Source: CBDFHC01 sp965247585
GTDB taxonomy: Bacteria; Chloroflexota; Dehalococcoidia; Lucifugimonadales; GCA-2712585
DNA length: 64,000 nt
NCBI GenBank assembly: GCA_965247585.1
Contig: CBDFHC010000005.1
Coordinates: 620,001-684,000 of the forward strand
Reading direction: 5' to 3'
Position 1 is the stretch's first letter. Every line of letters starts with the position of its first letter. Shown here one piece after another: positions 8,863-17,864 of this stretch. A model generated the notes under the pieces. That model had not been told where the DNA came from. It did no database searches and saw nothing but the letters and a program-made list of their open reading frames with translations. A program made the position numbers and the translations under genes.

Positions 8863-10348
8863 CCTCCTCGCCCTGGACCTGGGCAGCAGCCGCGTCCACG
8901 CCGTGGTGGTGGACCGGCGCGGCGTCCCGCTGGGCTCGGCGGAGGCGCCGCTTCAGGTGGCGCCCACGGCCGGGGAGTCAGAGCTGTCCCGCCAGATCGA
9001 CCCTCGGGGGCTGCTGGACGCCGTGGCGTCCGTCGCTACGAAAGCCCTGAATGAAGCCAAGGTATTGCCGGGGGAGGTGGAAGGAATCGGGGTTACCGGC
9101 CAGCGTCAGGGCATCGTCTTTATGGACCGCGACGGCGCTGAGCTCCTCGTCAGCCCCAACCTGGACCTCCGCGCGGTGTTCGAAGGCTTGTCCCTGGAAG
9201 AAGAGTTTGGCCCGGAGCTCCGGCGCGTCACCGGCCATTACCCGCCGCTGCTGCTGGCCCCGGCCCGCCTCCGATGGCTCCAGGCCCACCGGCCACATCT
9301 CTACGACCGGCTCTCCTGCATCTTGACCCTCCCGGCCTGGCTGGTGTACCGGCTCACCGGCGCCGCCGTTGACGAGCCCTCCCTAGCCGCCGCCGCCGGG
9401 TTGCTGGACGTATCCACCCTGGATAGACCGTCCGGCCTGCTGGGCAGGATGAACTTCCCGGCAACCGCGCTACCGCCGCTGTTGCGCTCAGGAGAGGTGG
9501 CGGGGCGGCTGACCCCAGGAGCGGCGGCGCGTTTCGGCCTCAACCCTGGCACAACCGTGACCCTGGCCGGGGCCGATACCCAGTGCGGCATGTTGGGAAT
9601 GGGGCTGGCGTCCCCCGGGGAGATGGGACTGGTCACAGGCTGGAGTTGCGCCGCCCAGCTCATCACTGAAACACCGTGCTATGATGCCGATATGGACTCC
9701 TGGCTGGGCTGCTTTCCCCTGCAACACCGCTGGGTGCTGGAGGCCAACCTTGGGGACGCCGGCAACGCCCACCGCTGGCTCAAGGGTCTCCTGCTGGGCG
9801 ACGGCGCGTCGTGGCAAGACGCGGAGCGCCTGGCCGACGGGGCCGTGGCCCCGGAGGGCCACGGGACCTGGGCCTTCCTTGGCCCGGGGCCGGCGACTGC
9901 CGCCGCCGCGGGCCTCCAGCGCGGCGGCCTCCTCTTCCCCACCCCCCTCAGCTACCGGACCCCCCAGGCCGGAGAGCTGTTCCGCGCCTTTTGGGAGGGC
10001 CTGTGCTTCAGCTTGAAGGCCAATTTGAAAGCTCTGGGCCAACCCCACGGCCCGCTCCACCTGGGCGGCGGAATGTCCCGCAGCAAGCAGCTCGCCCAGA
10101 CGCTGGCCTCCGTGCTGGACACGGAGGTCCGGCGCAGCGAGGCCGCCCATGTGAGCGCCCTGGGCGCCGCCCTGGCCGCCGCCACAGCCGCTGGGCTATG
10201 CGAAACGTTGGAAGAGGCGGTGCGGTCCTGCCGATCCTCGTGGGAGTGCTTCCAGCCCGATGCCGCCGGCGTCTTGGAATACCAGGACCGGTTCCAGGAG
10301 TGGACCGTCCTCTACCACCGGCTTCAGGACGAGCAGCGTGGTATCTGA
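8852..10348 (+). CDS. FGGY-family carbohydrate kinase
   Basis: A 498-residue sugar kinase of the FGGY (xylulokinase/ribulokinase/glycerol kinase) family. The N-terminal phosphate loop is LALDLGSSRVHAVVVD, the mid-region GIGVTGQRQGIVFMD matches the substrate loop, and the C-terminal ATP site reads LHLGGGMSRSKQLAQ near residue 400. It would phosphorylate a pentulose, a polyol or a related sugar; the substrate cannot be read from sequence. GTG start, overlapping the gene before and the aldolase after it. Kinase plus class II aldolase suggests a phosphorylated sugar is cleaved. Confidence 0.88.
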   Translation: MAASLLALDLGSSRVHAVVVDRRGVPLGSAEAPLQVAPTAGESELSRQIDPRGLLDAVASVATKALNEAKVLPGEVEGIGVTGQRQGIVFMDRDGAELLVSPNLDLRAVFEGLSLEEEFGPELRRVTGHYPPLLLAPARLRWLQAHRPHLYDRLSCILTLPAWLVYRLTGAAVDEPSLAAAAGLLDVSTLDRPSGLLGRMNFPATALPPLLRSGEVAGRLTPGAAARFGLNPGTTVTLAGADTQCGMLGMGLASPGEMGLVTGWSCAAQLITETPCYDADMDSWLGCFPLQHRWVLEANLGDAGNAHRWLKGLLLGDGASWQDAERLADGAVAPEGHGTWAFLGPGPATAAAAGLQRGGLLFPTPLSYRTPQAGELFRAFWEGLCFSLKANLKALGQPHGPLHLGGGMSRSKQLAQTLASVLDTEVRRSEAAHVSALGAALAAATAAGLCETLEEAVRSCRSSWECFQPDAAGVLEYQDRFQEWTVLYHRLQDEQRGI

Positions 10349-11033
10349 CCCCTGGCGGCCGCAGCGGGAGGCGCTCTGCCAGGCCTGTCGCCGCCTGACC
10401 GGGGAGGGCATGGCCGTGGGCTCCGCGGGCAACGCCAGCCTTCGGCTCTCGTCCGGCAGTAGCGGCCTGGTGCTAATCACCCCGATGGGACGGCCGCTGG
10501 ACCGGCTTACGCCGGAGGAGCTTCCCCTGATAGACATGGAGGGTGATCCGGTGCAGGAGTCCCTCCCGCCCTCCTCGGAGACGCTCCTTCACCTGGCTAC
10601 GTACCGCGCCCGGCCGGAGGTTGGCGCCGTGGTACACACCCACCCGGTGTTCGCCGGCGTTTTGGCCGTGGCGGCCAGGCCGTTGCCGCCGGTCCTGGAC
10701 GAGATGGTGATCAAGCTGGGCGGCCCCGTATCCGTGGCTGACTACGCCTTCCCCGGCACCGAGGAGCTGGCCGCCGCCGCCGTACTGGCGCTGGGCGACC
10801 GCATGGCGGTGCTGCTTCGAAACCACGGCCTGATTACCGCCGGGTTGACCCTGGACGACGCGGTGGAGAACAGCCTGCTAACGGAGCGCGCCTCGCAGAT
10901 TTTCGTATATACTGCACTCCTGAAAGAGGCCAACCCGCTTCCCGATGACATCGTCCAGATGGAACGGGAGCTCTACAAGATGCGCATCTCAGCTAAACTG
11001 TCCAACCAAGAGGGTCATGGTCACCGTACCTAG
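10338..11033 (+). CDS. Class II aldolase/adducin family protein
   Basis: A 231-residue class II aldolase of the fuculose/ribulose-phosphate type. Visible features are GMAVGSAGNASLR (phosphate-binding), the zinc ligands in VVHTHPVFAG, and the second His in LLRNHGLITAG. It likely cleaves or epimerises the phosphorylated product of the preceding kinase. The GTG start at 10338 overlaps the kinase stop; longer starts lie inside the kinase gene. The 3' end overlaps the next small gene by 17 bp. Confidence 0.88.
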   Translation: MVSDPWRPQREALCQACRRLTGEGMAVGSAGNASLRLSSGSSGLVLITPMGRPLDRLTPEELPLIDMEGDPVQESLPPSSETLLHLATYRARPEVGAVVHTHPVFAGVLAVAARPLPPVLDEMVIKLGGPVSVADYAFPGTEELAAAAVLALGDRMAVLLRNHGLITAGLTLDDAVENSLLTERASQIFVYTALLKEANPLPDDIVQMERELYKMRISAKLSNQEGHGHRT

Positions 11034-11388
11034 CTTCATCCTGCGGCGGCTCTACGTTAAGGGCAGCCTTCAGAGCACCAGCCGCGGCATGGAATTCCAG
11101 CTCCTCAACAAACTGGGCTCCGGCTACGCCAAACGGGTGCTGCCGCTTTCCTTGGACGGTGATGAGATACCAATGGAGCAATGCGCCTTCTACGTCAACG
11201 GCGCCAAGGCCCCCTTCGCCGAGGTCAACGCGGAGAACACCTTCACCATCGCCCTGAACCAGGTGACCACCGTAGCCGCCGAGGGGGTTAACCTCACCGG
11301 CGGCCCTCACAAGATCGGCATGGCCTTCGAGGTGCCGGGTCTGGGCGTGCTCCGGTTCGACTTCGTAGACACCCCATCCAATGGTTGA
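11017..11388 (+). CDS. Small conserved-looking protein of unknown function
   Basis: A 123-residue protein starting MVTVPSFILRRLYVKGSL. It looks rich in beta strand and contains LSLDGDEIPMEQCAFYVNG and a terminal segment, GGPHKIGMAFEVPGLGVLRF, resembling an immunoglobulin-like beta domain. There is a weak memory-based resemblance to the small beta subunit of C-glycoside deglycosidases (DUF6379), which also sits beside sugar enzymes; this is unverified. The ATG at 11017 has AGAGG just upstream. It overlaps both the aldolase before it and the epimerase after it, so it belongs to the same operon. Confidence 0.7.
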   Translation: MVTVPSFILRRLYVKGSLQSTSRGMEFQLLNKLGSGYAKRVLPLSLDGDEIPMEQCAFYVNGAKAPFAEVNAENTFTIALNQVTTVAAEGVNLTGGPHKIGMAFEVPGLGVLRFDFVDTPSNG

Positions 11389-12340
11389 CGCCGTTTCCTC
11401 CCCGGTGGTGGCGGTCACCGGCTCCGCGGGCTACATCGGCACCCGGCTCCTCCAGCAGCTCGAAGACGCCGATCGCGTCGCCAAGCTGGTGGCCATAGAC
11501 GTCAAGCCGCTGGCCATGCCCTTCCACAACATCGACGCCTATCGCCTCGATATCACCCAGCCCATTGACGCGGTCTTCCACGACCACCGGGTCAGCACTG
11601 TAGTCCACCTGGCATTTGACATGCGGCCCGGCCGCAACGCCCAGGAAGCGCAGGCCATCCACCACAACAACGTGCAAGGCCTGGAGAACCTCCTCCGGGC
11701 CTGCCGCGCCGGAAAGGTGGCCAACCTGGTCTACCTCAGCAGCCACACCGTCTACGGCGCCTACGCCGACAACCCGGTGCCTATCCCGGAAGAGGCGGCG
11801 CTGCGGCCGCTGCCGGGTTTCCAGTACTCCCAGACCAAAATAGAGTGCGAGGTGCTGCTGCGCCGTTTCGCCCAGGAGAACCCTTCCACCGGCATCACGG
11901 TGCTACGCAGCACCATGGTCATGGGTCCGGGAGGCATTGGCTACGTCGCCCGGGGCTTCCAGAAGCCCTTCCTCATCCGAGTGTTGGGGCATGACCCTCC
12001 CCTCCAGTTCACCCACGAGCACGACCTGGCCCGCCTGCTGGCACAGTTTAGCCTGGAGCCCAGGCCCGGCGTATTCAACGTAGCCGGAGAGGGCGTGGTC
12101 CATTACAGCCGGCTCGCCAAGATTCTGGAAAAGCGGCTGGTGGCCCTGCCCCCGGTCATCGCCTATCCGCTGGTCCAGCTAGCCTGGAAGCTGGGGTTCC
12201 AGACCGATGCCCCCGCCGTCGGGCTGGACCTGGTGCGTTACCCCATGGTGCTGAGCACCGAAAAGCTGCGGCGGGAGACCGATTTCCAGTTCTACTACAC
12301 CGCCGAGGAAGCGGTCTCCTCCTACGTCGCCTCCAACTGA
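11381..12340 (+). CDS. NAD-dependent epimerase/dehydratase
   Basis: A 319-residue extended SDR protein. The N-terminal motif is VAVTGSAGYIGTRLLQQL (residues 9-26), the conserved Ser segment is LVYLSSHTVYGA, and the catalytic YxxxK appears as YSQTK near residue 148. It resembles UDP-sugar epimerases, but the substrate is unknown. It overlaps the preceding small gene by 8 bp and ends the long operon that begins with hpnH. A 597-bp non-coding stretch follows. Confidence 0.85.
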   Translation: MVDAVSSPVVAVTGSAGYIGTRLLQQLEDADRVAKLVAIDVKPLAMPFHNIDAYRLDITQPIDAVFHDHRVSTVVHLAFDMRPGRNAQEAQAIHHNNVQGLENLLRACRAGKVANLVYLSSHTVYGAYADNPVPIPEEAALRPLPGFQYSQTKIECEVLLRRFAQENPSTGITVLRSTMVMGPGGIGYVARGFQKPFLIRVLGHDPPLQFTHEHDLARLLAQFSLEPRPGVFNVAGEGVVHYSRLAKILEKRLVALPPVIAYPLVQLAWKLGFQTDAPAVGLDLVRYPMVLSTEKLRRETDFQFYYTAEEAVSSYVASN

Positions 12341-12703
12341 GAGTTCTTGAAGTTTTGACTTCTTCGGCATTTTCAGCGCCACCTTGTCCCACGTTGAGCG
12401 TCCGCACAAGTCATGTCATTCTGAGTCCGTTCGTGAGGTTCGAAGAATCTGGGTGTGGTGGGCGAGCACATCCAACCCTTGCGCCCACTATCGCTGTTCC
12501 AGCTCAATTTCTCACAAGCTCAGAGGCTCTCGAAGGACGAGCCCATACCGCATCCTGGCTATCCGGAAGAGTGAATCTACACCACCAACCTCCAATTTTC
12601 AGTCCTTTCCGGTGCCCCACCAGCATCGGAGCACAACCCCCAAACAGAATCGCTCGGTATGCCCTTGACGCTACTTTAATTGTATGTAACCATGTAAAAG
12701 TTA

Positions 12704-12728
12704 ATTGTTGAGTCTTTTACTCGACAAT
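12704..12728. promoter_or_regulatory. Inverted repeat upstream of sufB, possible operator
   Basis: ATTGTTGAGT-CTTTT-ACTCGACAAT forms a 10-bp inverted repeat with one G-T pair. It lies about 210 bp before sufB and 40 bp after a possible -35 box, TTGACG at 12664-12669. Fe-S assembly operons are commonly controlled by Fe-S-sensing repressors, so an operator is plausible, but no known site consensus is matched. Confidence 0.35.
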
Positions 12729-12864
12729 AGGACAGAGCAGATACATTTGAAGTCAAAAGTGGGATACAGGCTGACCCGCGGGGGCCTTTCCGGTGGCATC
12801 GTCTCCGGCAGCGCCGCCTTGCTGAGGTGCCCCAACTAGCACCCGCGACAGGAAAGCTATCAGA

Positions 12865-12888
12865 CCCCCCGAGGGCTACCTAGGGGGG
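12865..12888 (+). promoter_or_regulatory. Strong hairpin in the sufB leader
   Basis: CCCCCC at 12865-12870 pairs with GGGGGG at 12883-12888, with an inner AGG/CCT stem and GCTA loop. It ends 49 bp before the sufB start. Sequence upstream (about 12775-12850) is also rich in short complementary runs, such as GCGGGGGC with GCACCCGC, suggesting a folded 5' leader. No T run follows, so it is not an intrinsic terminator. No known riboswitch class was recognised. Confidence 0.45.
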
Positions 12889-12937
12889 ATCTTGTTGAGA
12901 GCAGCCTATTGCTCCTCACGCCCGTAAGGATGAAAAC

Positions 12938-14395
12938 ATGACCGTTGCCAACACAGAAGTCGACGCTGTAGCCGCCCAGGGCTACAAGTACGGCTGGGTC
13001 ACCGATGTCGAATCCGACGTCGCTCCCAAGGGCCTCAACGAAGACATCGTCCGCTGGATTTCGGCCAAGAAGTCGGAGCCGGAGTTCATGCTTAAGTGGC
13101 GTCTCAAGGCCTTCCGCCACTGGCTCACCCTTCTGGAAAATGACCAGCACCCCAAATGGGCCAACGTGCACTATCCCCCCATAGACTTCCAGGACGTACG
13201 CTACTACTCGGCGCCCAAGGCCAAGGCCAAGCTCGATAGCCTGGACGAGGTGGACCCCGAAATCCTCGCGGCCTACGAGAAACTGGGCATCCCCCTGCAG
13301 GAGCAGAAGCGCCTCGCCGGCGTGGCCGTGGACGCCATCTTTGACAGCGTTTCCATTGCTACCACATTTCGCGAAGAGCTGTCGAAGCACGGCATCATCT
13401 TCTGCTCCTTCTCGGAGGCGCTTAAAGAGCACCCGGAGCTGGTCCGAAAGCACCTGGGCTCCGTGGTCCCCTACACCGATAACTTCTACGCCGCCCTTAA
13501 CGCCGCCGTCTTCTCTGACGGCTCCTTCTGCTACATACCCAAGGGCGTCCGCTGCCCCCTGGAGCTCACCACCTACTTCCGCATCAACACCGCGGAGACA
13601 GGCCAGTTCGAGCGCACCCTCATCGTCGCCGAAGAAGGCAGCTACGTTAGCTACCTGGAGGGCTGTAGCGCCCCCATGCGTGACGAAAACCAGCTCCACG
13701 CCGCCGTGGTTGAGCTCGTCGCCCACGATAACGCCGAGATCAAGTACTCCACCATCCAGAACTGGTACCCCGGCAACGAAGAGGGCAAGGGCGGTATCTA
13801 CAACTTCGTCACCAAGCGGGGCCACTGCAAGGGACAGAACTCCAAGATCGCCTGGACCCAGGTAGAAACCGGCTCCGCCATCACCTGGAAGTACCCCAGC
13901 GTCATCCTTCAAGGCGACGGCTCCATCGGCGAGTTCTACTCCGTTGCCCTTACCAAGGGCTACCAGCAGGCGGACACCGGCACCAAGATGGTCCACCTGG
14001 GCAAGAACACCCGCAGCAAGATAATCTCCAAGGGCATCTCCGCCGGGCACGGCAACAACACCTACCGCGGCTTGGTCCGCGTCATGCCCAAGGCCGACAA
14101 CGCCTGGAACTTCACCCAGTGCGACTCCCTTCTCCTGGGCGATAAGTGCGGCGCCCACACCACCCCCTACGTGGAGGTCCGCAACAACACCGCCCACCTG
14201 GAGCACGAGGCCTTCACCTCCAAGGTGGATGAAGAGATGCTCTTCTACTGTAGCCAGCGCGGCATGTCCAACGAAGACGCCCAGTCACTGATAATTAACG
14301 GCTTCTGCAAAGAGGTCTTCCAAAAGCTCCCCTTCGAGTTCGCCGTGGAGGCGACCCGCCTCTTGGAGCTGAACCTGGAAGGGTCCGTAGGATAG
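12938..14395 (+). CDS. sufB: SufB, Fe-S cluster scaffold subunit
   Basis: A 485-residue SufB, the scaffold of the SufBCD complex on which Fe-S clusters are built in the cytoplasm. Family features include SYVSYLEGCSAP near residue 240, the beta-helix region YSTIQNWYPGNEEG, and the C-terminal Glu/His-rich part VRNNTAHLEHEAFTSKV near residue 410. ATG start behind TAAGGATGAAAAC. It leads the operon sufB-sufC-sufD-sufS-sufU with short gaps throughout. Confidence 0.97.
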   Translation: MTVANTEVDAVAAQGYKYGWVTDVESDVAPKGLNEDIVRWISAKKSEPEFMLKWRLKAFRHWLTLLENDQHPKWANVHYPPIDFQDVRYYSAPKAKAKLDSLDEVDPEILAAYEKLGIPLQEQKRLAGVAVDAIFDSVSIATTFREELSKHGIIFCSFSEALKEHPELVRKHLGSVVPYTDNFYAALNAAVFSDGSFCYIPKGVRCPLELTTYFRINTAETGQFERTLIVAEEGSYVSYLEGCSAPMRDENQLHAAVVELVAHDNAEIKYSTIQNWYPGNEEGKGGIYNFVTKRGHCKGQNSKIAWTQVETGSAITWKYPSVILQGDGSIGEFYSVALTKGYQQADTGTKMVHLGKNTRSKIISKGISAGHGNNTYRGLVRVMPKADNAWNFTQCDSLLLGDKCGAHTTPYVEVRNNTAHLEHEAFTSKVDEEMLFYCSQRGMSNEDAQSLIINGFCKEVFQKLPFEFAVEATRLLELNLEGSVG

Positions 14396-14406
14396 AGAGT
14401 AACCAA

Positions 14407-15177
14407 ATGCTTGAAATCAAGGACCTGCACGCCGCCATCGACGGCAACGAAATCCTGAAAGGCGTCAACCTTTCAGTGCCCAAGGGCCAGGTGCACGCTA
14501 TCATGGGGCCCAATGGCTCCGGCAAGAGCACCCTGGCCAACGCCCTGGCAGGCAAGCCCGGCTACGTTGTCACCTCCGGCCAGGTCACCTTCTTGGGCCA
14601 GGACCTGTTGGCCATGGCCCCGGAATTGCGCGCCCGCGCCGGCCTATTCCTCTCATTCCAGCAGCCCGTGGAAGTGCCCGGGGTGCGCCTGGACCAGTTC
14701 CTCCGCGCCGGGTACAACGCCATCAACAAGAGCAGGGACCTGGAGGAGTTGGACCCCATCAAATTCGATAAGCTGCTCCGCCGCCAGGCCAAGATCGTGG
14801 AAATGGACCCTGCCATGACCCGCCGCGCCGTCAACGAGGGCTTCTCCGGCGGCGAGAAGAAGCGCAGCGAAATCTTGCAGATGGCTGTGCTGGAGCCCAG
14901 GCTGGCCATCCTGGACGAGCCAGACTCCGGACTGGACGTGGACGCCCTTCGCATTGTCGCCGGGGGCATCAACCAGCTTCGCACGCCGGAAAACTCTCTA
15001 CTCCTGGTCACCCACTATCAGCGCATACTTGACTACATCATCCCGGACGCGGTGCACATATTGGTGGACGGCCGGATTGTCCGTTCCGGCGGCAAAGAGT
15101 TGGCGCTGGAGATAGAGTCCGAAGGCTATGACAGGTACGAGGAGACCGGCAAAGAGCTCCTCCAACCCGCAGGCTAA
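14407..15177 (+). CDS. sufC: SufC, Fe-S assembly ATPase
   Basis: A 256-residue ABC-type ATPase that drives the SufBD scaffold. Walker A is GPNGSGKSTL (about residue 37), the signature is FSGGEKKRSEILQM (about residue 147) and Walker B is LAILDEPDSGLD (about residue 167). The FSGGEKKR form of the signature and DEPDSGLD are typical of SufC rather than of transporters. It starts 11 bp after sufB. Confidence 0.97.
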   Translation: MLEIKDLHAAIDGNEILKGVNLSVPKGQVHAIMGPNGSGKSTLANALAGKPGYVVTSGQVTFLGQDLLAMAPELRARAGLFLSFQQPVEVPGVRLDQFLRAGYNAINKSRDLEELDPIKFDKLLRRQAKIVEMDPAMTRRAVNEGFSGGEKKRSEILQMAVLEPRLAILDEPDSGLDVDALRIVAGGINQLRTPENSLLLVTHYQRILDYIIPDAVHILVDGRIVRSGGKELALEIESEGYDRYEETGKELLQPAG

Positions 15178-15191
15178 GGCACGGACCGCAC

Positions 15192-16529
15192 ATGACCCAG
15201 ACGCTAGACACCGCCGGCCTTACTACTTACCGCGCCGCCCAGGACACGCTGGAGAACAACGGCCTGGCGCAAGACCCAGCCTGGACCCGAGAGCTTAGAA
15301 AATCGGCGCTGTCCACCTTTCTCTCGCTGGGATTTCCCACCGCCCGCCGCGGCAACGAGGCATGGAAGTACACCAACGTGGCGCCCATCGCCTCCGTGCC
15401 CTTCCAGCCTCCGGCCCCGTTGCAAGCTGAGGAGCCCGGCCCCCAGGAGTTGGCCCGCTTCACCTTTGACGAGACTTCCTGGAACCGGCTCGTCTTCCTC
15501 GACGGCACCCTGTCCGAACGGCTATCTTCCACCTCTTTGCTCACCAGCGGGGTCACCGTTCAGGGGCTGGCAAGCGCGCTGCAGAGCCACGGCCCCCTGG
15601 TACAGGAGCACCTGGCCCGGCTGGCGGACTGCGAAGACCAGCCCTTCACCGCCTTAAACACCGCCTTCCTTCACGACGGCGCACTGGTGCACGTGCCCAA
15701 GGGCGTTCAGGTAATCCAGCCCATTCACCTCGTATTTCTGAGCACCGGCCGGGGGCCGGACGTGGCCACCCACCCTCGAGTGCTGGTGGTGGCGGAGACC
15801 GGCAGTCAGGCGACTGTCATCGAGAGCTGCGCCGGGCTGCAAGACGATCGCTATTTTTGCAACGCCGTGTCTGAGGTGGTGGTGGAGGACAACGCCTCCG
15901 TGGACCACTACCGCCTCCAGCGCCACGGCGCCGCGGCCTACCACGTCGGCAGGACCCAGGTGCGGCTGCACCGCGACGCCCGCTTCTCCTCCGTGGCGCT
16001 GGACCTGGGCGGCGCCCTGGTCCGCAACGACCTTACCGTGGTCACCGACGGCGAAGGGGCCTCCTGCAAGCTCAGCGGCGCTTATCTCACCTCCGGTACT
16101 CAGCACGTGGACAACCAGGTCATCATTGACCACGCCAAGGGGCACACCTCCAGCAGGGAGCTCTACAAAGGCGTTCTCAGCGGAAGCTCCCGCACCGTGT
16201 TCCACGGCAGCATCATCGTCCGAGAGGGCTCCCAGAAGGTGGACGCCCGTCAGGAGGACCGCAACCTGCTCCTCTCCGCGGAGGCTGAGGCGGATGTCAA
16301 GCCCGCCTTCTGGATCTACGCCGACGACGTGAAGTGCGGACACGGCGCCGCCAGCGGCCGGCTGGACGATAACGCCCTCTTCTATCTCAGGAGCCGCGGC
16401 CTGGACGAGGACTCGGCCCGGAGGCTGCTAATGCGGGGCTTCGTCAAAGAGGTCATAGATAACATTCAGTGTGAGTCCCTTAAGCTCCACGTTGAGAATC
16501 TGGTGGATGCCAGGCTGGAACAGCTCTAG
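15192..16529 (+). CDS. sufD: SufD, Fe-S assembly scaffold partner
   Basis: A 445-residue SufB-like protein that pairs with SufB in the SufBC2D complex. It has the short N-terminal helical part with RRGNEAWKYTNVAP near residue 53, typical of SufD, then the beta-helix core, and the C-terminal KCGHGAASGRLDDNALFYLRSRG near residue 380 carrying the conserved His. It starts 14 bp after sufC. Confidence 0.95.
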   Translation: MTQTLDTAGLTTYRAAQDTLENNGLAQDPAWTRELRKSALSTFLSLGFPTARRGNEAWKYTNVAPIASVPFQPPAPLQAEEPGPQELARFTFDETSWNRLVFLDGTLSERLSSTSLLTSGVTVQGLASALQSHGPLVQEHLARLADCEDQPFTALNTAFLHDGALVHVPKGVQVIQPIHLVFLSTGRGPDVATHPRVLVVAETGSQATVIESCAGLQDDRYFCNAVSEVVVEDNASVDHYRLQRHGAAAYHVGRTQVRLHRDARFSSVALDLGGALVRNDLTVVTDGEGASCKLSGAYLTSGTQHVDNQVIIDHAKGHTSSRELYKGVLSGSSRTVFHGSIIVREGSQKVDARQEDRNLLLSAEAEADVKPAFWIYADDVKCGHGAASGRLDDNALFYLRSRGLDEDSARRLLMRGFVKEVIDNIQCESLKLHVENLVDARLEQL

Positions 16530-16553
16530 AATCCGCCCGCTGAAAGGCGCCCC

Positions 16554-17810
16554 ATGTTAGATATTGAAAAGATTCGCGCGGACTTCCCCATACTCTCCCG
16601 GAAGGTCTATGGAAAGCCCCTGGTCTACCTGGACAACGCCGCCACCTCCCAGAAGCCTTCCCAGGTAATAAACGCCCTGGTGGAGTACTACGAGGGCTAC
16701 AACTCCAACGTACACCGCGGCGTCCACTCCCTCAGCATGGAGGCCACCCAGCGGTACGAAGAGGCCCGGGAGAAGGTGGCCACCTTCATTGGCGCCCCTA
16801 GTCCGGAGTCCCTCATCTGGGTGCGCAACACCACTGAGGCCATCAACCTGGTGGCCGCCACCTGGGGCAAGGACAACATTGGCCCCGGCGATGAGATCCT
16901 GACTACCGAGATGGAGCACCACAGCAACCTGGTGCCCTGGCAGCTACTGGCCCAGGCCAACGGCGCAAGCCTGCGCTTCCTCCGCGTGGCCGACGATTGG
17001 ACCCTGGACCTCTCCAACCTGGACCAGCTCATCAACCACCGCACCAAGCTGGTGGCCCTCACCCACATGTCCAACGTACTGGGCACCATCAACCCGGTGA
17101 AGGAAATTGCGCAGAAGGCCCACGCCGTCGGCGCTGCCGTGTTGATTGACGGCGCTCAAAGCGTGCCCCACATGCCGGTGGACGTTCAGGACCTGGACTG
17201 TGATTTCCTCGCCTTTTCCGGCCACAAGATGCTGGGTCCCACCGGCATCGGCGGCCTTTATGTAAAGCCGTCCTTCCTGGAGCAGATGGACCCCTTCCTC
17301 ACCGGCGGCGAAATGGTTAAAGAGGTCACCCTGGAGACCGCCAGTTGGAACGACCTCCCCATGCGCTTCGAGGCGGGAACGCCCAACATCGCCGACTCCA
17401 TCGCCCTGGGCGCCGCGGTGGACTACCTACAGGCGCTGGGCATGGAGCAGGTGCACCAGCGGGAGACGGAGTTGACCCGCTACGCCCTGGACTGCCTCAA
17501 GGAGTTCGCCGAGGACTTCATCTTCTACGGCCCGGAGGACCTCTCCATCCGCGGCGGCGTCGTCTCCTTCTCCTCTCCGGAGATACACCCCCACGACCTG
17601 GGCACCGTCCTAGACCGGGAGGGAGTAGCCATCCGCGCCGGCCACCACTGCGCCATGCCCCTCGTCCGGGGCAAGCTGGGGCTCGCCGCCACCGCCCGCG
17701 CCAGCTTTTATCTCTACAACACCGAGGAGGAAGTGGAGCAACTGGCCCGCAGCCTGCGAAAGACGCTAGACTACTTCAGCCCCGCGCCGTCGGCCAAGAC
17801 TCATTCTTAG
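16554..17810 (+). CDS. sufS: SufS, group II cysteine desulfurase
   Basis: A 418-residue PLP enzyme that takes sulfur from cysteine for cluster assembly. The PLP lysine lies in FSGHKMLGPTGIGGLY near residue 222, and the active-site Cys in IRAGHHCAMPL near residue 364. The N-terminal region VYLDNAATSQKP is typical of class V aminotransferase folds. It precedes sufU, its sulfur acceptor in Suf systems of this layout. Confidence 0.96.
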   Translation: MLDIEKIRADFPILSRKVYGKPLVYLDNAATSQKPSQVINALVEYYEGYNSNVHRGVHSLSMEATQRYEEAREKVATFIGAPSPESLIWVRNTTEAINLVAATWGKDNIGPGDEILTTEMEHHSNLVPWQLLAQANGASLRFLRVADDWTLDLSNLDQLINHRTKLVALTHMSNVLGTINPVKEIAQKAHAVGAAVLIDGAQSVPHMPVDVQDLDCDFLAFSGHKMLGPTGIGGLYVKPSFLEQMDPFLTGGEMVKEVTLETASWNDLPMRFEAGTPNIADSIALGAAVDYLQALGMEQVHQRETELTRYALDCLKEFAEDFIFYGPEDLSIRGGVVSFSSPEIHPHDLGTVLDREGVAIRAGHHCAMPLVRGKLGLAATARASFYLYNTEEEVEQLARSLRKTLDYFSPAPSAKTHS

Positions 17811-17864
17811 CTTTTGCGGGCCTGACCCTGTCCCGCGGCCGGCCGCTACTCCCCAGTCCTACTG

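Larger units (their letters stand above)
12341..12937. other. 597-bp non-coding stretch: repeat remnants and suf leader
   Basis: No convincing gene lies here. At 12414-12470 is a dispersed repeat beginning TGTCATTCTGAGTCCG and running to GAAGAATCTGGGTG; a close relative is at 18400-18462. At 12582-12614 is the tail of the hairpin repeat family (CACCACCAACCT then ATTTTCAGTCCT). The right half, from about 12660, is the promoter and leader region of the suf operon and is described separately. Confidence 0.7.

Noticed and set aside
12860..14206. 448-codon minus-strand frame opposite sufB
   Set aside because: Low-complexity Gly/Val/Leu-rich sequence with no domain; sufB on the other strand is certain.
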